A stretch of DNA of 64,000 bases from Castellaniella daejeonensis. GTDB taxonomy: Bacteria > Pseudomonadota > Gammaproteobacteria > Burkholderiales > Burkholderiaceae_B. The notes beneath the pieces were generated by a model that saw only the letters and a program-made list of their open reading frames with translations, was not told the DNA's origin and searched no databases. Below, piece after piece: positions 45,701 through 54,788 of this stretch. Made by a program: the position numbers and the translations under genes. Position 1 is the first letter of the stretch, and each line of letters begins with the position of its first letter. Where the stretch lies: contig NZ_BAAAFN010000015.1 of NCBI RefSeq assembly GCF_039523555.1, positions 558,001-622,000 of the forward strand. The letters are read 5' to 3'.

Positions 45701-46009
45701 ATGGGAGACAAGCGGACACAAGCAATCGTGTCGAATCCGAAATACCAGCAGCTGAGGCGCACGCGGCTGCGCTACGGCTGGACGCTGGCCGTGATCATGC
45801 TGCTGGTGTACTACAGCTTCATCGGCGTGATTGCGTTCGACAAGGAACTGTTCGCGCTGAAGCTGGGCGCGGGCGTCATGACCTGGGGCATCCCGGTCGG
45901 TTTCGGCGTCATCGTGTTCAGCGTGCTGATCACCGGTCTGTACGTGCGCCGCGCCAATAGCGAATTCGATCGCCTGACCCGCGAGATCGTGCAGGAGGCC
46001 GAACAATGA
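45701..46009 (+). CDS. yjcH: DUF485 inner-membrane protein (YjcH-type)
   Basis: 102 residues from ATG at 45701, with AGGAGACAAGC upstream. Two transmembrane helices (about 22-45 and 58-82) in the DUF485 pattern: NPKYQQLRRTRLRYGWTLAV and YVRRANSEFDRLTREI. It always accompanies actP-type symporters and overlaps actP here by 4 bp. Its function is not established; possibly assembly or stability of the symporter. Confidence 0.92.
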   Translation: MGDKRTQAIVSNPKYQQLRRTRLRYGWTLAVIMLLVYYSFIGVIAFDKELFALKLGAGVMTWGIPVGFGVIVFSVLITGLYVRRANSEFDRLTREIVQEAEQ

Positions 46010-47724
46010 ACCGCATGACCTTGCGCATGCTGGCCGTGCCGGCGCTGGCCGCACTGGCCCCGGCCGTCCAGGCCGCGGGCGGCGATCTGGGCGAATTGCA
46101 GCAGCAGCCCACCAACTGGACCGCCATCGCGATGTTCGCCCTGTTCGTGCTCCTGACCCTGTGGATCACGAAATGGGCCGCGGCCCGGACCCGTTCCGCC
46201 GCCGACTTCTACACTGCCGGTGGGGGCATCACCGGCTTCCAGAATGGCCTGGCAATCGCCGGCGACTACATGTCCGCCGCCTCGTTCCTGGGCATTTCCG
46301 CCGCCGTGATGATCAATGGCTACGACGGCCTGATCTATTCCATCGGTTTCCTGGTGGGCTGGCCCATCCTGACTTTCCTGATGGCCGAGCGCCTGCGCAA
46401 CCTGGGCAAGTTCACCTTTGCCGATGTGGCAGCCTACCGCTTCAAGCAGGGACCGATCCGCGCCTTCGCGGCTTCGGGCACCCTGGTGGTGGTGGCGTTC
46501 TACCTGATTGCCCAGATGGTCGGCGCCGGCCAGCTCATCAAGCTGCTGTTCGGGCTGGAATACTGGATCGCCGTGGTCGTGGTCGGCGTGCTGATGATGG
46601 TCTACGTGCTGTTCGGCGGCATGACGGCCACCACCTGGGTGCAGATCATCAAGGCGGCCCTGCTGCTGGGCGGCGCGACCTTCATGGCGCTGATGGTGCT
46701 GGCGCACTACGGCTTCTCGCCGGAACGCCTGTTCGCCGCCGCGGTCGAGGTCAAGACCCTGGCCGCGCTGAACGCCGGCAAGGATGCCTCCCAGGCCGGC
46801 GTGCTGGGGCAGTCCATCATGGGGCCGGGCAACTTCATCAAGGATCCGATCAGCGCGATTTCCTTCGGCATGGCGCTGATGTTCGGCACCGCCGGGCTGC
46901 CGCACATCCTGATGCGCTTCTTCACCGTGCCCGATGCGCGCGAGGCCCGCAAGTCCGTGTTCTGGGCCACGTCGTGGATCGGCTATTTCTACATCCTGAC
47001 CTTCATCATCGGCTTCGGCGCGATCGTGCTGGTGTCCACCAACCCGCAGTTCCTCGATGCGGCCGGCGCCCTGATCGGCGGCGGCAACATGGCGGCGGTG
47101 CACCTGGCCGACGCGGTCGGCGGCAACGTGTTCCTGGGCTTCATGTCGGCCGTGGCGTTCGCCACGATCCTGGCCGTGGTGGCCGGGCTGACGCTGTCGG
47201 GCACTTCCGCCGTGTCGCATGACATCTATGCGACCCTGGTCAAGGACGGCAATGCCACCCGCGAACAGGAAATGAAGGTTGCCAAGATCACCACCGTCAT
47301 TCTCGGCATCGTGGCCGTGGCGCTGGGCATCGCCTTCGAAAAGCAGAACATCGCCTTCATGGTCTCGCTGGCCTTCGCCGTGGCGGCGTCGGCGAACTTC
47401 CCGGTGCTGTTCATGTCGGTGCTGTGGAAGGGCTGCACCACGCGCGGTGCCATGATCGGCGGCTTTGCCGGCCTGATCAGCGCCGTCGCCCTGACGGTGG
47501 TGTCGCCGTCCGTCTGGGAAGCCACGCTGGGCAATCCGGTCGGTTCGGCCTGGTTCCCCTATGCGTCTCCGGCGCTGTTCTCCATGACGATCGGCTTCGT
47601 GGCGATCTGGCTGTTCTCGGTGACGGACCGCAGCGAACGCGCCCGCATCGACCGGGCCGGCTTCGTGGCCCAGACCGTGCGCAGCGAAACGGGGATCGGC
47701 GCCGCCGCAGCCAGCGCGCACTGA
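46006..47724 (+). CDS. actP: Cation/acetate symporter
   Basis: 572 residues, sodium:solute symporter family with about 13 transmembrane segments and a cleavable leader-like N-terminus. The family region SAADFYTAGGGITGFQNGLAIAGDYMSAASFLG, the sodium-site GTAGLPHILMRFF and SGTSAVSHDIYATL are as in E. coli ActP. It takes up acetate and other short carboxylates. Cotranscribed with yjcH; terminated by the hairpin at 47780. No acs is adjacent. Confidence 0.95.
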   Translation: MNRMTLRMLAVPALAALAPAVQAAGGDLGELQQQPTNWTAIAMFALFVLLTLWITKWAAARTRSAADFYTAGGGITGFQNGLAIAGDYMSAASFLGISAAVMINGYDGLIYSIGFLVGWPILTFLMAERLRNLGKFTFADVAAYRFKQGPIRAFAASGTLVVVAFYLIAQMVGAGQLIKLLFGLEYWIAVVVVGVLMMVYVLFGGMTATTWVQIIKAALLLGGATFMALMVLAHYGFSPERLFAAAVEVKTLAALNAGKDASQAGVLGQSIMGPGNFIKDPISAISFGMALMFGTAGLPHILMRFFTVPDAREARKSVFWATSWIGYFYILTFIIGFGAIVLVSTNPQFLDAAGALIGGGNMAAVHLADAVGGNVFLGFMSAVAFATILAVVAGLTLSGTSAVSHDIYATLVKDGNATREQEMKVAKITTVILGIVAVALGIAFEKQNIAFMVSLAFAVAASANFPVLFMSVLWKGCTTRGAMIGGFAGLISAVALTVVSPSVWEATLGNPVGSAWFPYASPALFSMTIGFVAIWLFSVTDRSERARIDRAGFVAQTVRSETGIGAAAASAH

Positions 47725-47779
47725 TCCCGCCCCCCACCCTGGGCAGGCCCGCCGCGGCCTGCTGAGTCCAGGGGCTCTC

Positions 47780-47816
47780 GCACCCCGACGGCCGAGACGA
47801 CCGCCGGGGTGTTTTT
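47780..47816 (+). terminator. Intrinsic terminator after actP
   Basis: CACCCCGACGG pairs with CCGCCGGGGTG, and TTTTTATTT follows. It lies about 55 bp after the actP stop. Confidence 0.88.
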
Positions 47817-47899
47817 ATTTCGGGCGCCTGTGCAATCAGGACCGGATCGGTGCACAATGAAAAGCGTTCCCCTCACGCACTTTCCGGACCCGATCCGTC

Positions 47900-48379
47900 A
47901 TGACTCAACGCCTGAACTATTTCCAGGCCTCGCCCGAGGCCGCTCGCAAATACAGTGAATTCAGCCAGCTGCTGCATGCCAATCCCTTCCTGGCGGAAAT
48001 CAGTCATCTGGTCACCCTGCGCGCTTCGCAGATCAACGGCTGCGCATTCTGCGTGGACATGCATGTAAAGGAAGCCAAGATCGCCGGCGAACGCGAACTG
48101 CGCCTGCATCACGTTGCGGTGTGGCGCGAATCGCCCCTGTTCACGGACAAGGAAAAAGCCATTCTGGAATGGACCGAGGCCCTGACGCGGCTGGCGCCCG
48201 ATGGCGTGTCCGACGAACTCTTCCAGCGCGTGCGCGAGCACCTGTCGGAAAAGGAGCTCGCCGACCTGAGCTTCCTGGTCGTGGGCATCAACGGCTGGAA
48301 CCGCCTGGGGGTCGCCTTCCGGTCCGTGCCCGGTTCGGCCGATGCCATGTATGGGCTGGACAAGGCCGGCCTGAAGTAA
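47900..48379 (+). CDS. AhpD/carboxymuconolactone decarboxylase-like peroxidase
   Basis: 159 residues. An all-helical AhpD-like fold with the redox CxxC in ASQINGCAFCVDMHVKEA and a downstream HHVAVWRES segment. This matches the alkylhydroperoxidase AhpD-core family, small thiol peroxidases often induced by oxidative stress. Single gene; converges on the PLP-enzyme gene, with a 16-bp palindrome (48430-48445) in the gap. Confidence 0.88.
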   Translation: MTQRLNYFQASPEAARKYSEFSQLLHANPFLAEISHLVTLRASQINGCAFCVDMHVKEAKIAGERELRLHHVAVWRESPLFTDKEKAILEWTEALTRLAPDGVSDELFQRVREHLSEKELADLSFLVVGINGWNRLGVAFRSVPGSADAMYGLDKAGLK

Positions 48380-48452
48380 GCGCGGCCTCCGCCGCCGGGC
48401 AGGGTCCGCGCCTGCCTGCGTGCATGGGCCCGGACCCGGGTCCGGTGCCTGC

Positions 48453-49673
48453 TCAGGCGGGTTCCCGGACCGACTGCGATCGTTCCAGGGCCTGGGCCAG
48501 GTCGGCCTTGAGGTCGTCCACGTGCTCCACCCCGACCGACATGCGGATGAAGTTCGGCTCGATGCCGGCGGCCTGCATGTCGGCCTCGGTCATCGAGCTG
48601 GCCCACATGGACGCGGTGTGCACCGCCAGTGTCTCGACGCCGCCCAGGCTGACTGCCTGGGTGGCCAGCTTCAGCGAGGTCACGAAGCGCTGGGTGGCGG
48701 CGTAGCCGCCCTTGATCGAATAGGCCACCACGGCGCCGAAACCGCGCATCTGGCGGGCCGCCAGGTCATGCTGCGGGTGGCTTTCCAGGCCGGGGTAGAA
48801 GACCTGCTCGATCTCGGGGCGGGTTTCCAGCCACCGGGCCAGCGCCAGGGCATTGGCATTGATGCGCTCCATGCGCAGCGACAGCGTGCGCAGGCCGCGC
48901 AGCAGCAGCCAGGCGTCCATCGGCGACAGGACCGCGCCCAGGGTGACGTGCATCTTCCAGATGGTTTCGGCCAGCGCGTCGCTGCAGCAGATGGCGCCCG
49001 CCATCAGGTCGTGGTGGCCGCCCAGGTACTTGGTGGCGCTGTGCACCACGATGTCGATGCCCAGATCGTGCGGGCGCTGGTTCAGCGGCGAAGCGAAAGT
49101 GTTGTCGGCCACGGTCAGGATGCCGCGCTGCCGGGCGATGTCGGCCACCGCCGCCAGGTCCGTGATGGACAGGCTGGGGTTCACCGGCGTTTCCACCATG
49201 ATCAGTTTCGTGTCGGGGCGCAGGACGGCGCGCAGGCTGTCCAGGTCCGTCTGGTCGAAGAAGCTGACGTGCACGCCGTAGCGGGTGAGCACTTCCGAGA
49301 ACAGCTTGGACGTGCTCATGTAATGGCGTTGCTGGGCCACGACGTGGTCGCCAGCCTTCAGCAGCGCCAGGATGGTGGTGCAGATGGCGCCCATGCCCGA
49401 TCCCGTCAGCAGCGCGCTTTCCGTGCCTTCCAGGCCCGCCAGGATGGCCTCGACACGCTTGTTCACCGGGTTGCCGTGGCGCGTGTAGAAGGTGGCCGGC
49501 CGCACGGTGGTGGCCATTTCCGAGAACTGTTCGGCGGTTTCGGCGCGGAAGGTGGCGCTGTAGTGGATCGGCGAGACCACGTCGGCTCCGTGGCCGCAGG
49601 CGGCATCGCCGTGCAGCACCAGGGTCTGTTCGCGCCAGGGCGCGTCTGGGGAATCGGGCCGGATGGAAGGCAT
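48453..49673 (-). CDS. Cys/Met metabolism PLP-dependent lyase (cystathionine beta/gamma-lyase family)
   Basis: 406 residues. Fold type I PLP enzyme; the Schiff-base lysine is in HSATKYLGGHHDLMAGA, with YTRHGNPVNKRVEAILAGLEG and ETPVNPSLSITDL upstream and MSVGVEHVDDLKADL near the end. Members cleave cystathionine or methionine, or form sulfur-amino acids from homoserine esters; which one cannot be decided by eye. No methionine-pathway gene is beside it. Diverges from nothing close; cls lies downstream of its promoter on the same strand. Confidence 0.88.
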   Translation of the reverse strand: MPSIRPDSPDAPWREQTLVLHGDAACGHGADVVSPIHYSATFRAETAEQFSEMATTVRPATFYTRHGNPVNKRVEAILAGLEGTESALLTGSGMGAICTTILALLKAGDHVVAQQRHYMSTSKLFSEVLTRYGVHVSFFDQTDLDSLRAVLRPDTKLIMVETPVNPSLSITDLAAVADIARQRGILTVADNTFASPLNQRPHDLGIDIVVHSATKYLGGHHDLMAGAICCSDALAETIWKMHVTLGAVLSPMDAWLLLRGLRTLSLRMERINANALALARWLETRPEIEQVFYPGLESHPQHDLAARQMRGFGAVVAYSIKGGYAATQRFVTSLKLATQAVSLGGVETLAVHTASMWASSMTEADMQAAGIEPNFIRMSVGVEHVDDLKADLAQALERSQSVREPA

Positions 49674-49766
49674 GGGTCGGGCTCCTGCGCGAAAAAGGGG
49701 ACAGGCGCCATCATACGCCCGGGGCGTTCCGGCGCGGATTGCGGGCGGCCCGGGCAGGCGCGGGGC

Positions 49767-51221
49767 CTAGAGGTACGGGCTGGCCAGCCAGATGATCCGG
49801 TTGCGCAGCCGTTTCAGGTAGGGCATGGCGTTCAGGGTTTCCAGGGTCACGCGCTCGGATTGCTCGATGGCCGCGTCGATGCGCCGCCCGATCCGGCCCG
49901 CCAGGTCCCGGTCGTAGATTTCCATGTCCAGCTCGAAATTCAGCCGCAGGCTGCGGGGGTCCAGGTTCGACGAGCCCACGTAGGTCCAGGCATCGTCGAT
50001 GGTAAGCAGCTTGGAGTGATCGAAATTTCCCCGGTAGCGCCAGACGCGGCAGCCGCCATCCAGGACCTGGCTCAGCTGGGCGGTCATGGCGTAGTTCACC
50101 AGGCGCAGGTTGTTGCGGCCGGGGATCACGATGTCCACCTGGATGCCGCGCCGCGCCGCCGTGTTCAGCGCGCCGATCAGCACCTGGTCGGGCAGAAAGT
50201 AGGGCGACTGGATGCGCACGTGGCGCTGGGCCACGGCCAGCGCGCCCAGCAGGACGCGGTGCGTGGCCGCCATGAAGCGGTCGGGGCCGCTGCGGATGCA
50301 GCGCGCCGGGACCCGGGGCTGGGGCGCGAGCGGGCTGACCCGGACCCAGTCCTCGATGCGCAGGCGTTCGCCGGTGGCGAATTCCCAGTCGTTGGCGAAG
50401 ACGGCGAACAGCTGGGTGGCCAGCGGACCCTCGATGCGGAAGTGCGTGTCGCGGTCGGCCCGCTTGCCCGCGAGCGATTCCATGAAGCTTTCGCGGATGT
50501 TCATGCCGCCCATGAAGCCCAGGTGGCCGTCGACGAACAGGATCTTGCGGTGGCTGCGCAGGTTGGCGTAGGCCGAGCGCAGTCCCAGCGGATTGGTCAT
50601 GAAGCGGTCGGCCCGGATGCCGTTGCGTTCCAGCAGGCGCAGGATGGGAGGGTGGGAATAGCGCGCGCCGACGGCATCGATCAGGACCCGGATCTCGACG
50701 CCGCGCTCCTGGGCCTGCCGCAGGGCATCGGCAAAGCGCAGCCCGATGCGGTCGTGGTCGAAGATGTAGCTCTGCAGCGCGATGCAGTGGCGGGCCTCGT
50801 CGATCGCCTGCAGCATGGCCGGATAGGCCTGGTCGCCGCCATCGAGCAGGACGACGTGGTTGCCGCCCTGCAGGGGAAAGCGGCTGATCTGGTCGCACAG
50901 GACCCGCAGCGATGCGAACTGCGGTCCCGATACCGGCCCGACGTCGCCGAAGGTGGGGTATGCGCTGTTGACGTAGTCCTTGATCAGGCGGCTGCGCTGG
51001 GTGGACATCTGGTCGTGGCGGATGCGGTTGATGCCGGCGACCAGGTACAGGAAAGCGCCCACGAACGGCGACATCAGGATGACGCCGACCCAGGCGATCG
51101 CCGCGCGCACGTCGTTCTTCTGCATGGCGGCCTGGGCGGCGACCACCAGGCTGAAGGCCAGCGACAGCAGGGCCGCCAGGTGCGGCCAGTATTCGTGCAG
51201 GAACTCGGTGAGGACGCTCAT
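49767..51221 (-). CDS. cls: Cardiolipin synthase (phospholipase D superfamily)
   Basis: 484 residues. Two N-terminal transmembrane helices (about 14-33 and 40-63) and two HKD motifs: SHRKILFVDGHLGFMGGMNI and DHSKLLTIDDAWTYVGSSNLD. It joins two phosphatidylglycerols into cardiolipin at the inner membrane. ClsA-type domain order. The upstream small gene overlaps its start by 4 bp (ATGA), so translation is coupled. Confidence 0.93.
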   Translation of the reverse strand: MSVLTEFLHEYWPHLAALLSLAFSLVVAAQAAMQKNDVRAAIAWVGVILMSPFVGAFLYLVAGINRIRHDQMSTQRSRLIKDYVNSAYPTFGDVGPVSGPQFASLRVLCDQISRFPLQGGNHVVLLDGGDQAYPAMLQAIDEARHCIALQSYIFDHDRIGLRFADALRQAQERGVEIRVLIDAVGARYSHPPILRLLERNGIRADRFMTNPLGLRSAYANLRSHRKILFVDGHLGFMGGMNIRESFMESLAGKRADRDTHFRIEGPLATQLFAVFANDWEFATGERLRIEDWVRVSPLAPQPRVPARCIRSGPDRFMAATHRVLLGALAVAQRHVRIQSPYFLPDQVLIGALNTAARRGIQVDIVIPGRNNLRLVNYAMTAQLSQVLDGGCRVWRYRGNFDHSKLLTIDDAWTYVGSSNLDPRSLRLNFELDMEIYDRDLAGRIGRRIDAAIEQSERVTLETLNAMPYLKRLRNRIIWLASPYL

Positions 51222-51514
51222 GGGCTGGATGCGGGGCCGGAGCCGGCTGGCGGCGGGAGGGCATCGGGGGTATCCGCCGTGCCTGGGCGGCGGCGCAGGG
51301 ATTCGAGCCAGTCCGGGTTGGGATGGCCGGCACCGGCGTATTGCTGATTGCGGGAATTCGAACGCCAGACGCCGCCGCCGATGCCGGGCACGGGTTCGGT
51401 GCGATACCAGTACCAGCGCCCGTCCGCGTCCTGCGCGGACCAGTTCCAGCCTTCGGGGGCCAGGGACCAGTCGGGAGCCTGGAGGACCGGGGGGGCTTCG
51501 GGAGGTGTCGTCAT
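51218..51514 (-). CDS. Hypothetical small protein coupled to cardiolipin synthase
   Basis: 98 residues. The central part is aromatic: APEGWNWSAQDADGRWYWYRTEP, resembling a WW-like or beta-hairpin module; the ends are Pro/Ser-rich and probably disordered. No signal peptide or membrane helix. Its stop overlaps the cls start, so it is likely to be made with cardiolipin synthase and may bind it. Family not recognised. Confidence 0.6.
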   Translation of the reverse strand: MTTPPEAPPVLQAPDWSLAPEGWNWSAQDADGRWYWYRTEPVPGIGGGVWRSNSRNQQYAGAGHPNPDWLESLRRRPGTADTPDALPPPAGSGPASSP

Positions 51515-51554
51515 GCGGCGTTCCGGGACCGGGCCCGGGTGCGATGGCGGGCTG

Positions 51555-51983
51555 TCAGTCGGTGGTGATCAGATTCTGACGAATCTTGTCATACCCCAGG
51601 TTGAAAAGAAAGCCGTAGGGCAGGTAGAACAGCACGAAGCCGATGTCCAGCAACAGGGCCTGCCAGACCGAGATGTCCAGCCACCAGGCCACGAAGGGGA
51701 TGGCGATTAGGATCAGGCCGCCCTCGAAGCCGAAAGCGTGCGCGACCCGGATGCCGTAGGTGCGGTCGAAGCCGATGCGCGCCTGCAGGCGGTCGAACAG
51801 CCAGTTGTAGAGCATGTTCCAGGCGACGGCGATCGTGGCGATGACTGCCGTGAGCACGCCCATGTCGAAGACGCTGCGCCCGGTGATCCAGGCGGCCAGG
51901 GGGGCGGAGATGCCAATGGCGAGGATTTCGAACGCCAGCGCGTGGAAGACGCGTTCGGACAACGGGCGGTCGTGGATATGCAT
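51555..51983 (-). CDS. PACE-family multidrug efflux protein (AceI-like)
   Basis: 142 residues from ATG at 51983. Four transmembrane helices arranged as two tandem pairs (bacterial transmembrane pair domains): RVFHALAFEILAIGISAPLAAW with the conserved membrane Glu, then NMLYNWLFDRL, AHAFGFEGGLILIAIPF and LDIGFVLFYLPYGFLFNLGYD. The family exports biocides such as chlorhexidine using the proton gradient. Length and motifs fit AceI. The upstream gap 51984-52139 holds nothing else that I recognise. Confidence 0.9.
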   Translation of the reverse strand: MHIHDRPLSERVFHALAFEILAIGISAPLAAWITGRSVFDMGVLTAVIATIAVAWNMLYNWLFDRLQARIGFDRTYGIRVAHAFGFEGGLILIAIPFVAWWLDISVWQALLLDIGFVLFYLPYGFLFNLGYDKIRQNLITTD

Positions 51984-52139
51984 GGAACTGCGATTCGCTG
52001 CGGCGGTGTCGTCACCGCGTGGATGCGATCGGGCGGGGTCGTCCCCGCCAGCCCGGGAATCCGGGAAGAAATGCCCCACGCCGCGCCGTGTAGCGCCCCG
52101 AAAGGCGCTTTCGGATCAGGCAGCCTAGCGGCAGAAACC

Positions 52140-52216
52140 TGGGGTGACCGATGGGGCTCGAACCCACGACAACCGGAATCACAATCCGGGACTCTACCAA
52201 CTGAGCTACGGTCACC
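52140..52216 (-). tRNA. tRNA-His (anticodon GUG)
   Basis: Minus strand: GTGACCG pairs with CGGTCAC. The extra G at -1 faces C73, the histidine identity pair. Anticodon arm CCGGA-TTGTGAT-TCCGG carries GTG; T arm GTGGG-TTCGAGC-CCCAT. CCA is encoded. 52217-52410 upstream holds no recognisable gene. Confidence 0.96.
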
Positions 52217-52410
52217 ACTCAAAGAACGGGAATTCTAGCATGTCTGAAATCCTTTTGCAGGCGCCACCCCGGCCCTTGATCGCCACTGCGTTTTAGGTCA
52301 TGTTATCGGCTACGGATTCGATTTCAGCGGTTCACCGGGGCCGTCCGGGAGTCGGCCCTTCGGCGGGGCCGGATCCGGGGGCGGCCGGACCTCTACCATA
52401 AGGAACGCTC

Positions 52411-53037
52411 ATGGCACAGATCTTCGTCGTCCATCCCGAAAACCCGCAATCCAGGCTGCTCCAGCAGGCTGGCGACCTGCTGGCCCAGGGTGGGCTTGTG
52501 GCCGTTCCCACCGACTCCAGCTACGCCGTCGTGGCACGCCTGGACGACAAGGATGCCGCCGAGCGTCTGCGTCGGCTGCGCGGCCTGGACGAGCGCCACC
52601 ACCTGACGCTGCTGTGCCGCGACCTGGCGGAAATCAGCCATTTCGCCAAGGTCGACAATCCCCAGTACCGGTTGCTGAAGCTGGCCACGCCGGGCCCCTG
52701 GACCTTCATCCTCGAAGCCACCAAGGAAGTTCCCCGCCGCGTCTCCCATCCCTCGCGCAAGACGATCGGCATCCGCGTGCCCGACCATCGCGTGGCGCTG
52801 GCCCTGATCGACGCGGCCGGCTCGCCGCTGCTGTCGACCACGCTGATCCCCCGGGATGAAACCCTGCCCCTGAACGATGCCCAGGAAATCGTCGCCCGCT
52901 ACCAGCACGACCTGGCCGCCATCGTCGATGGCGGATCCTGCCCCTTCGAGCCCACCACCGTCATCGACCTGACGGCGGAAGCGCCCCAGGTCGTGCGGGT
53001 GGGGCGCGGCGACCCGGCCGAGCTGGGATTGTCGTGA
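52411..53037 (+). CDS. yciO: YciO-type Sua5/YrdC-fold protein
   Basis: 208 residues. The Sua5/YciO/YrdC fold binds ATP, threonine and bicarbonate in the TsaC branch. Here the pattern (VHPENPQSRLLQQAGDLLAQGG, PTDSSYAVVARLDDK, RRLRGLDERHHLTLLCRDL, PGPWTFILEATKEVPRRV, RKTIGIRVPDH) is nearly colinear with E. coli YciO as I recall it, so it is called YciO rather than TsaC. A threonylcarbamoyl-AMP role is possible. Separate from the M50 gene downstream by 111 bp. Confidence 0.88.
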   Translation: MAQIFVVHPENPQSRLLQQAGDLLAQGGLVAVPTDSSYAVVARLDDKDAAERLRRLRGLDERHHLTLLCRDLAEISHFAKVDNPQYRLLKLATPGPWTFILEATKEVPRRVSHPSRKTIGIRVPDHRVALALIDAAGSPLLSTTLIPRDETLPLNDAQEIVARYQHDLAAIVDGGSCPFEPTTVIDLTAEAPQVVRVGRGDPAELGLS

Positions 53038-53148
53038 CTGCGCGCCGGGCCGCATCCGGCGGGCCCGGACGCACGCCCGTGCGGCGCTAGCGGTTATGCT
53101 TACGGGGTTTGCCGGCCGCCGGCCGGCGCTTCGCTCGCCCGAGATCCT

Positions 53149-53802
53149 GTGGACAATCTGATCCAGACCATCGCGGTCTACGCCCTGCCGGTCCTGTTCG
53201 CCATCACCTTGCACGAGGCCGCGCACGGTTACGTGGCGCGCTATTTCGGCGACCCCACGGCGGCGCAGGCCGGCCGCATCAGCCTCAATCCCTTGCGGCA
53301 CATCGACCCGATGGGCACCATCGTCGTGCCGCTGGTGCTGCTGTTCGCCACCAAGCTCATGGGGGGCGGGCTGCTGTTCGGCTGGGCCAAGCCCGTGCCG
53401 GTCAACTGGAGCCGCCTGCGCCGGCCCAAGCGCGACATGCTCTGGGTGGCGCTGGCGGGGCCGGCCTCCAATCTTCTGATGGCCATCGGCTGGGTGCTGT
53501 TCCTGCGTGCCCTCCTGATGCTGGACCTGATCAGCGGCCCCCAGGATTTCTGGGCCCTGATGGCCAGCGCGGGGGTCCAGGTCAACCTGATCCTGATGGC
53601 GCTGAACCTGCTGCCGCTGCCGCCGCTGGACGGGGGGCGGATCGTCTTCAGCCTGCTGCCTCCGCGCCTGGCCTGGCGCTACGGCCGCATCGAGCCCTAC
53701 GGGCTGGTGATCCTGGTCGTGCTGATGATGCTCGGCTGGCTCTGGCCCCTGATGCTGCCGCTCCTGAAACTGGGGCAGTGGGTCGTCGGTGGATTTTTGT
53801 AG
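53149..53802 (+). CDS. Site-2 protease-like M50 metalloprotease
   Basis: 217 residues from GTG at 53149. An all-membrane zinc protease of the M50B type: HEAAH at about residues 22-26 in FAITLHEAAHGYVARY and the second metal motif NLLPLPPLDGGRI near 160. Five or six transmembrane segments. Targets unknown. In many betaproteobacteria this gene lies just upstream of dapA, as here. Confidence 0.92.
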   Translation: MDNLIQTIAVYALPVLFAITLHEAAHGYVARYFGDPTAAQAGRISLNPLRHIDPMGTIVVPLVLLFATKLMGGGLLFGWAKPVPVNWSRLRRPKRDMLWVALAGPASNLLMAIGWVLFLRALLMLDLISGPQDFWALMASAGVQVNLILMALNLLPLPPLDGGRIVFSLLPPRLAWRYGRIEPYGLVILVVLMMLGWLWPLMLPLLKLGQWVVGGFL

Positions 53803-53840
53803 ATCGGCGGTCCGAATCCGGTAAACTTGGCTTTTTGTTT

Positions 53841-53863
53841 CGCCCGGGTGTTTTTCCCGGGCG
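53841..53863 (+). promoter_or_regulatory. Hairpin in the dapA leader
   Basis: CGCCCGGG, loop TGTTTTT, CCCGGGCG: a perfect 8-bp stem ending 22 bp before dapA and followed by TCTTG. It lacks a full U tract. It could end M50-gene transcription or affect dapA translation. Confidence 0.4.
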
Positions 53864-53885
53864 TCTTGCGGAGGCATTCCTCATC

Positions 53886-54788
53886 ATGGCCGGCTCGGAT
53901 TCATCGACCCCAGTCTTTCAGGGCAGCATGGTTGCCCTGGTCACGCCCATGCACCCCGATGGGCAACTGGACCTGGAAGCCTTCCGAAAACTGATCGACT
54001 GGCACGTCGACCAGGGTACCGACGCCCTGGTGGTGGTCGGCACGTCCGGCGAATCCCCCACGGTCACCGTCCAGGAACAAGCCGAGCTCATCGAGCTGGC
54101 CGTGCGCCACGCCAACGGCCGCATTCCCGTGATCGCGGGCACGGGTGGCAATTCCACGGCCGAGGCCATCGAACTGCAGCGCCACGCCTATGCCGCAGGC
54201 GCGGCCGCCGGCCTGACCGTCGTGCCCTACTACAACAAGCCCACCCAGGAAGGCCTCTACCAGCATTTCCGCGCCATCGCCGAATCCGGCGACCTGCCCA
54301 GCATCCTGTACAACGTGCCGGGCCGCACGGTGGCCGACATGTCCAACGAGACCATCCTGCGGCTGGCCCAGGTGCCCGGCATCATCGGCGTCAAGGACGC
54401 CACCGGCAACATCGCCCGGGGCGCCCAGCTGATCGCGGCGGCGCCCGAAGGCTTCCAGGTCTTCAGCGGCGACGACCCGACCGCCGCGGCGCTCATCCTG
54501 CTGGGCGGCCGGGGCAATATCTCCGTCACCGCCAACGTCGCGCCGCGCCTGATGCACGAACTCTGCGCCGCCGCGCTGCGCGGCGACGTCCCCGAGACCC
54601 GTCGCCTGAACAACCTTCTGGCGACCCTGAACCGTGTGCTGTTCCTTGAAGCCAACCCCATCCCCGTCAAGTGGGCTGTGGCCGAAATGGGCCTGACCCA
54701 GCTGGGCTACCGCCTGCCGCTGACGCCTTTGTCCGACTCGTTACGCACCGTTGTGCGCCAAGCCCTGATTGAGGCAGGTTCCCTGTGA
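53886..54788 (+). CDS. dapA: 4-hydroxy-tetrahydrodipicolinate synthase
   Basis: 300 residues from ATG at 53886. Condenses pyruvate with aspartate semialdehyde in lysine and diaminopimelate synthesis. Schiff-base Lys170 in IGVKDATGN, Tyr142 in ILYNVPGRT, and the GTSGESPT pyruvate loop are present. The stop overlaps the bamC start by one base, so the two are coupled. Confidence 0.97.
   Translation: MAGSDSSTPVFQGSMVALVTPMHPDGQLDLEAFRKLIDWHVDQGTDALVVVGTSGESPTVTVQEQAELIELAVRHANGRIPVIAGTGGNSTAEAIELQRHAYAAGAAAGLTVVPYYNKPTQEGLYQHFRAIAESGDLPSILYNVPGRTVADMSNETILRLAQVPGIIGVKDATGNIARGAQLIAAAPEGFQVFSGDDPTAAALILLGGRGNISVTANVAPRLMHELCAAALRGDVPETRRLNNLLATLNRVLFLEANPIPVKWAVAEMGLTQLGYRLPLTPLSDSLRTVVRQALIEAGSL

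Noticed and set aside
48420..51347. Open frame of 975 codons on the plus strand opposite the PLP enzyme and cls genes
   Set aside because: Antisense shadow across two unrelated genes; no family motif.
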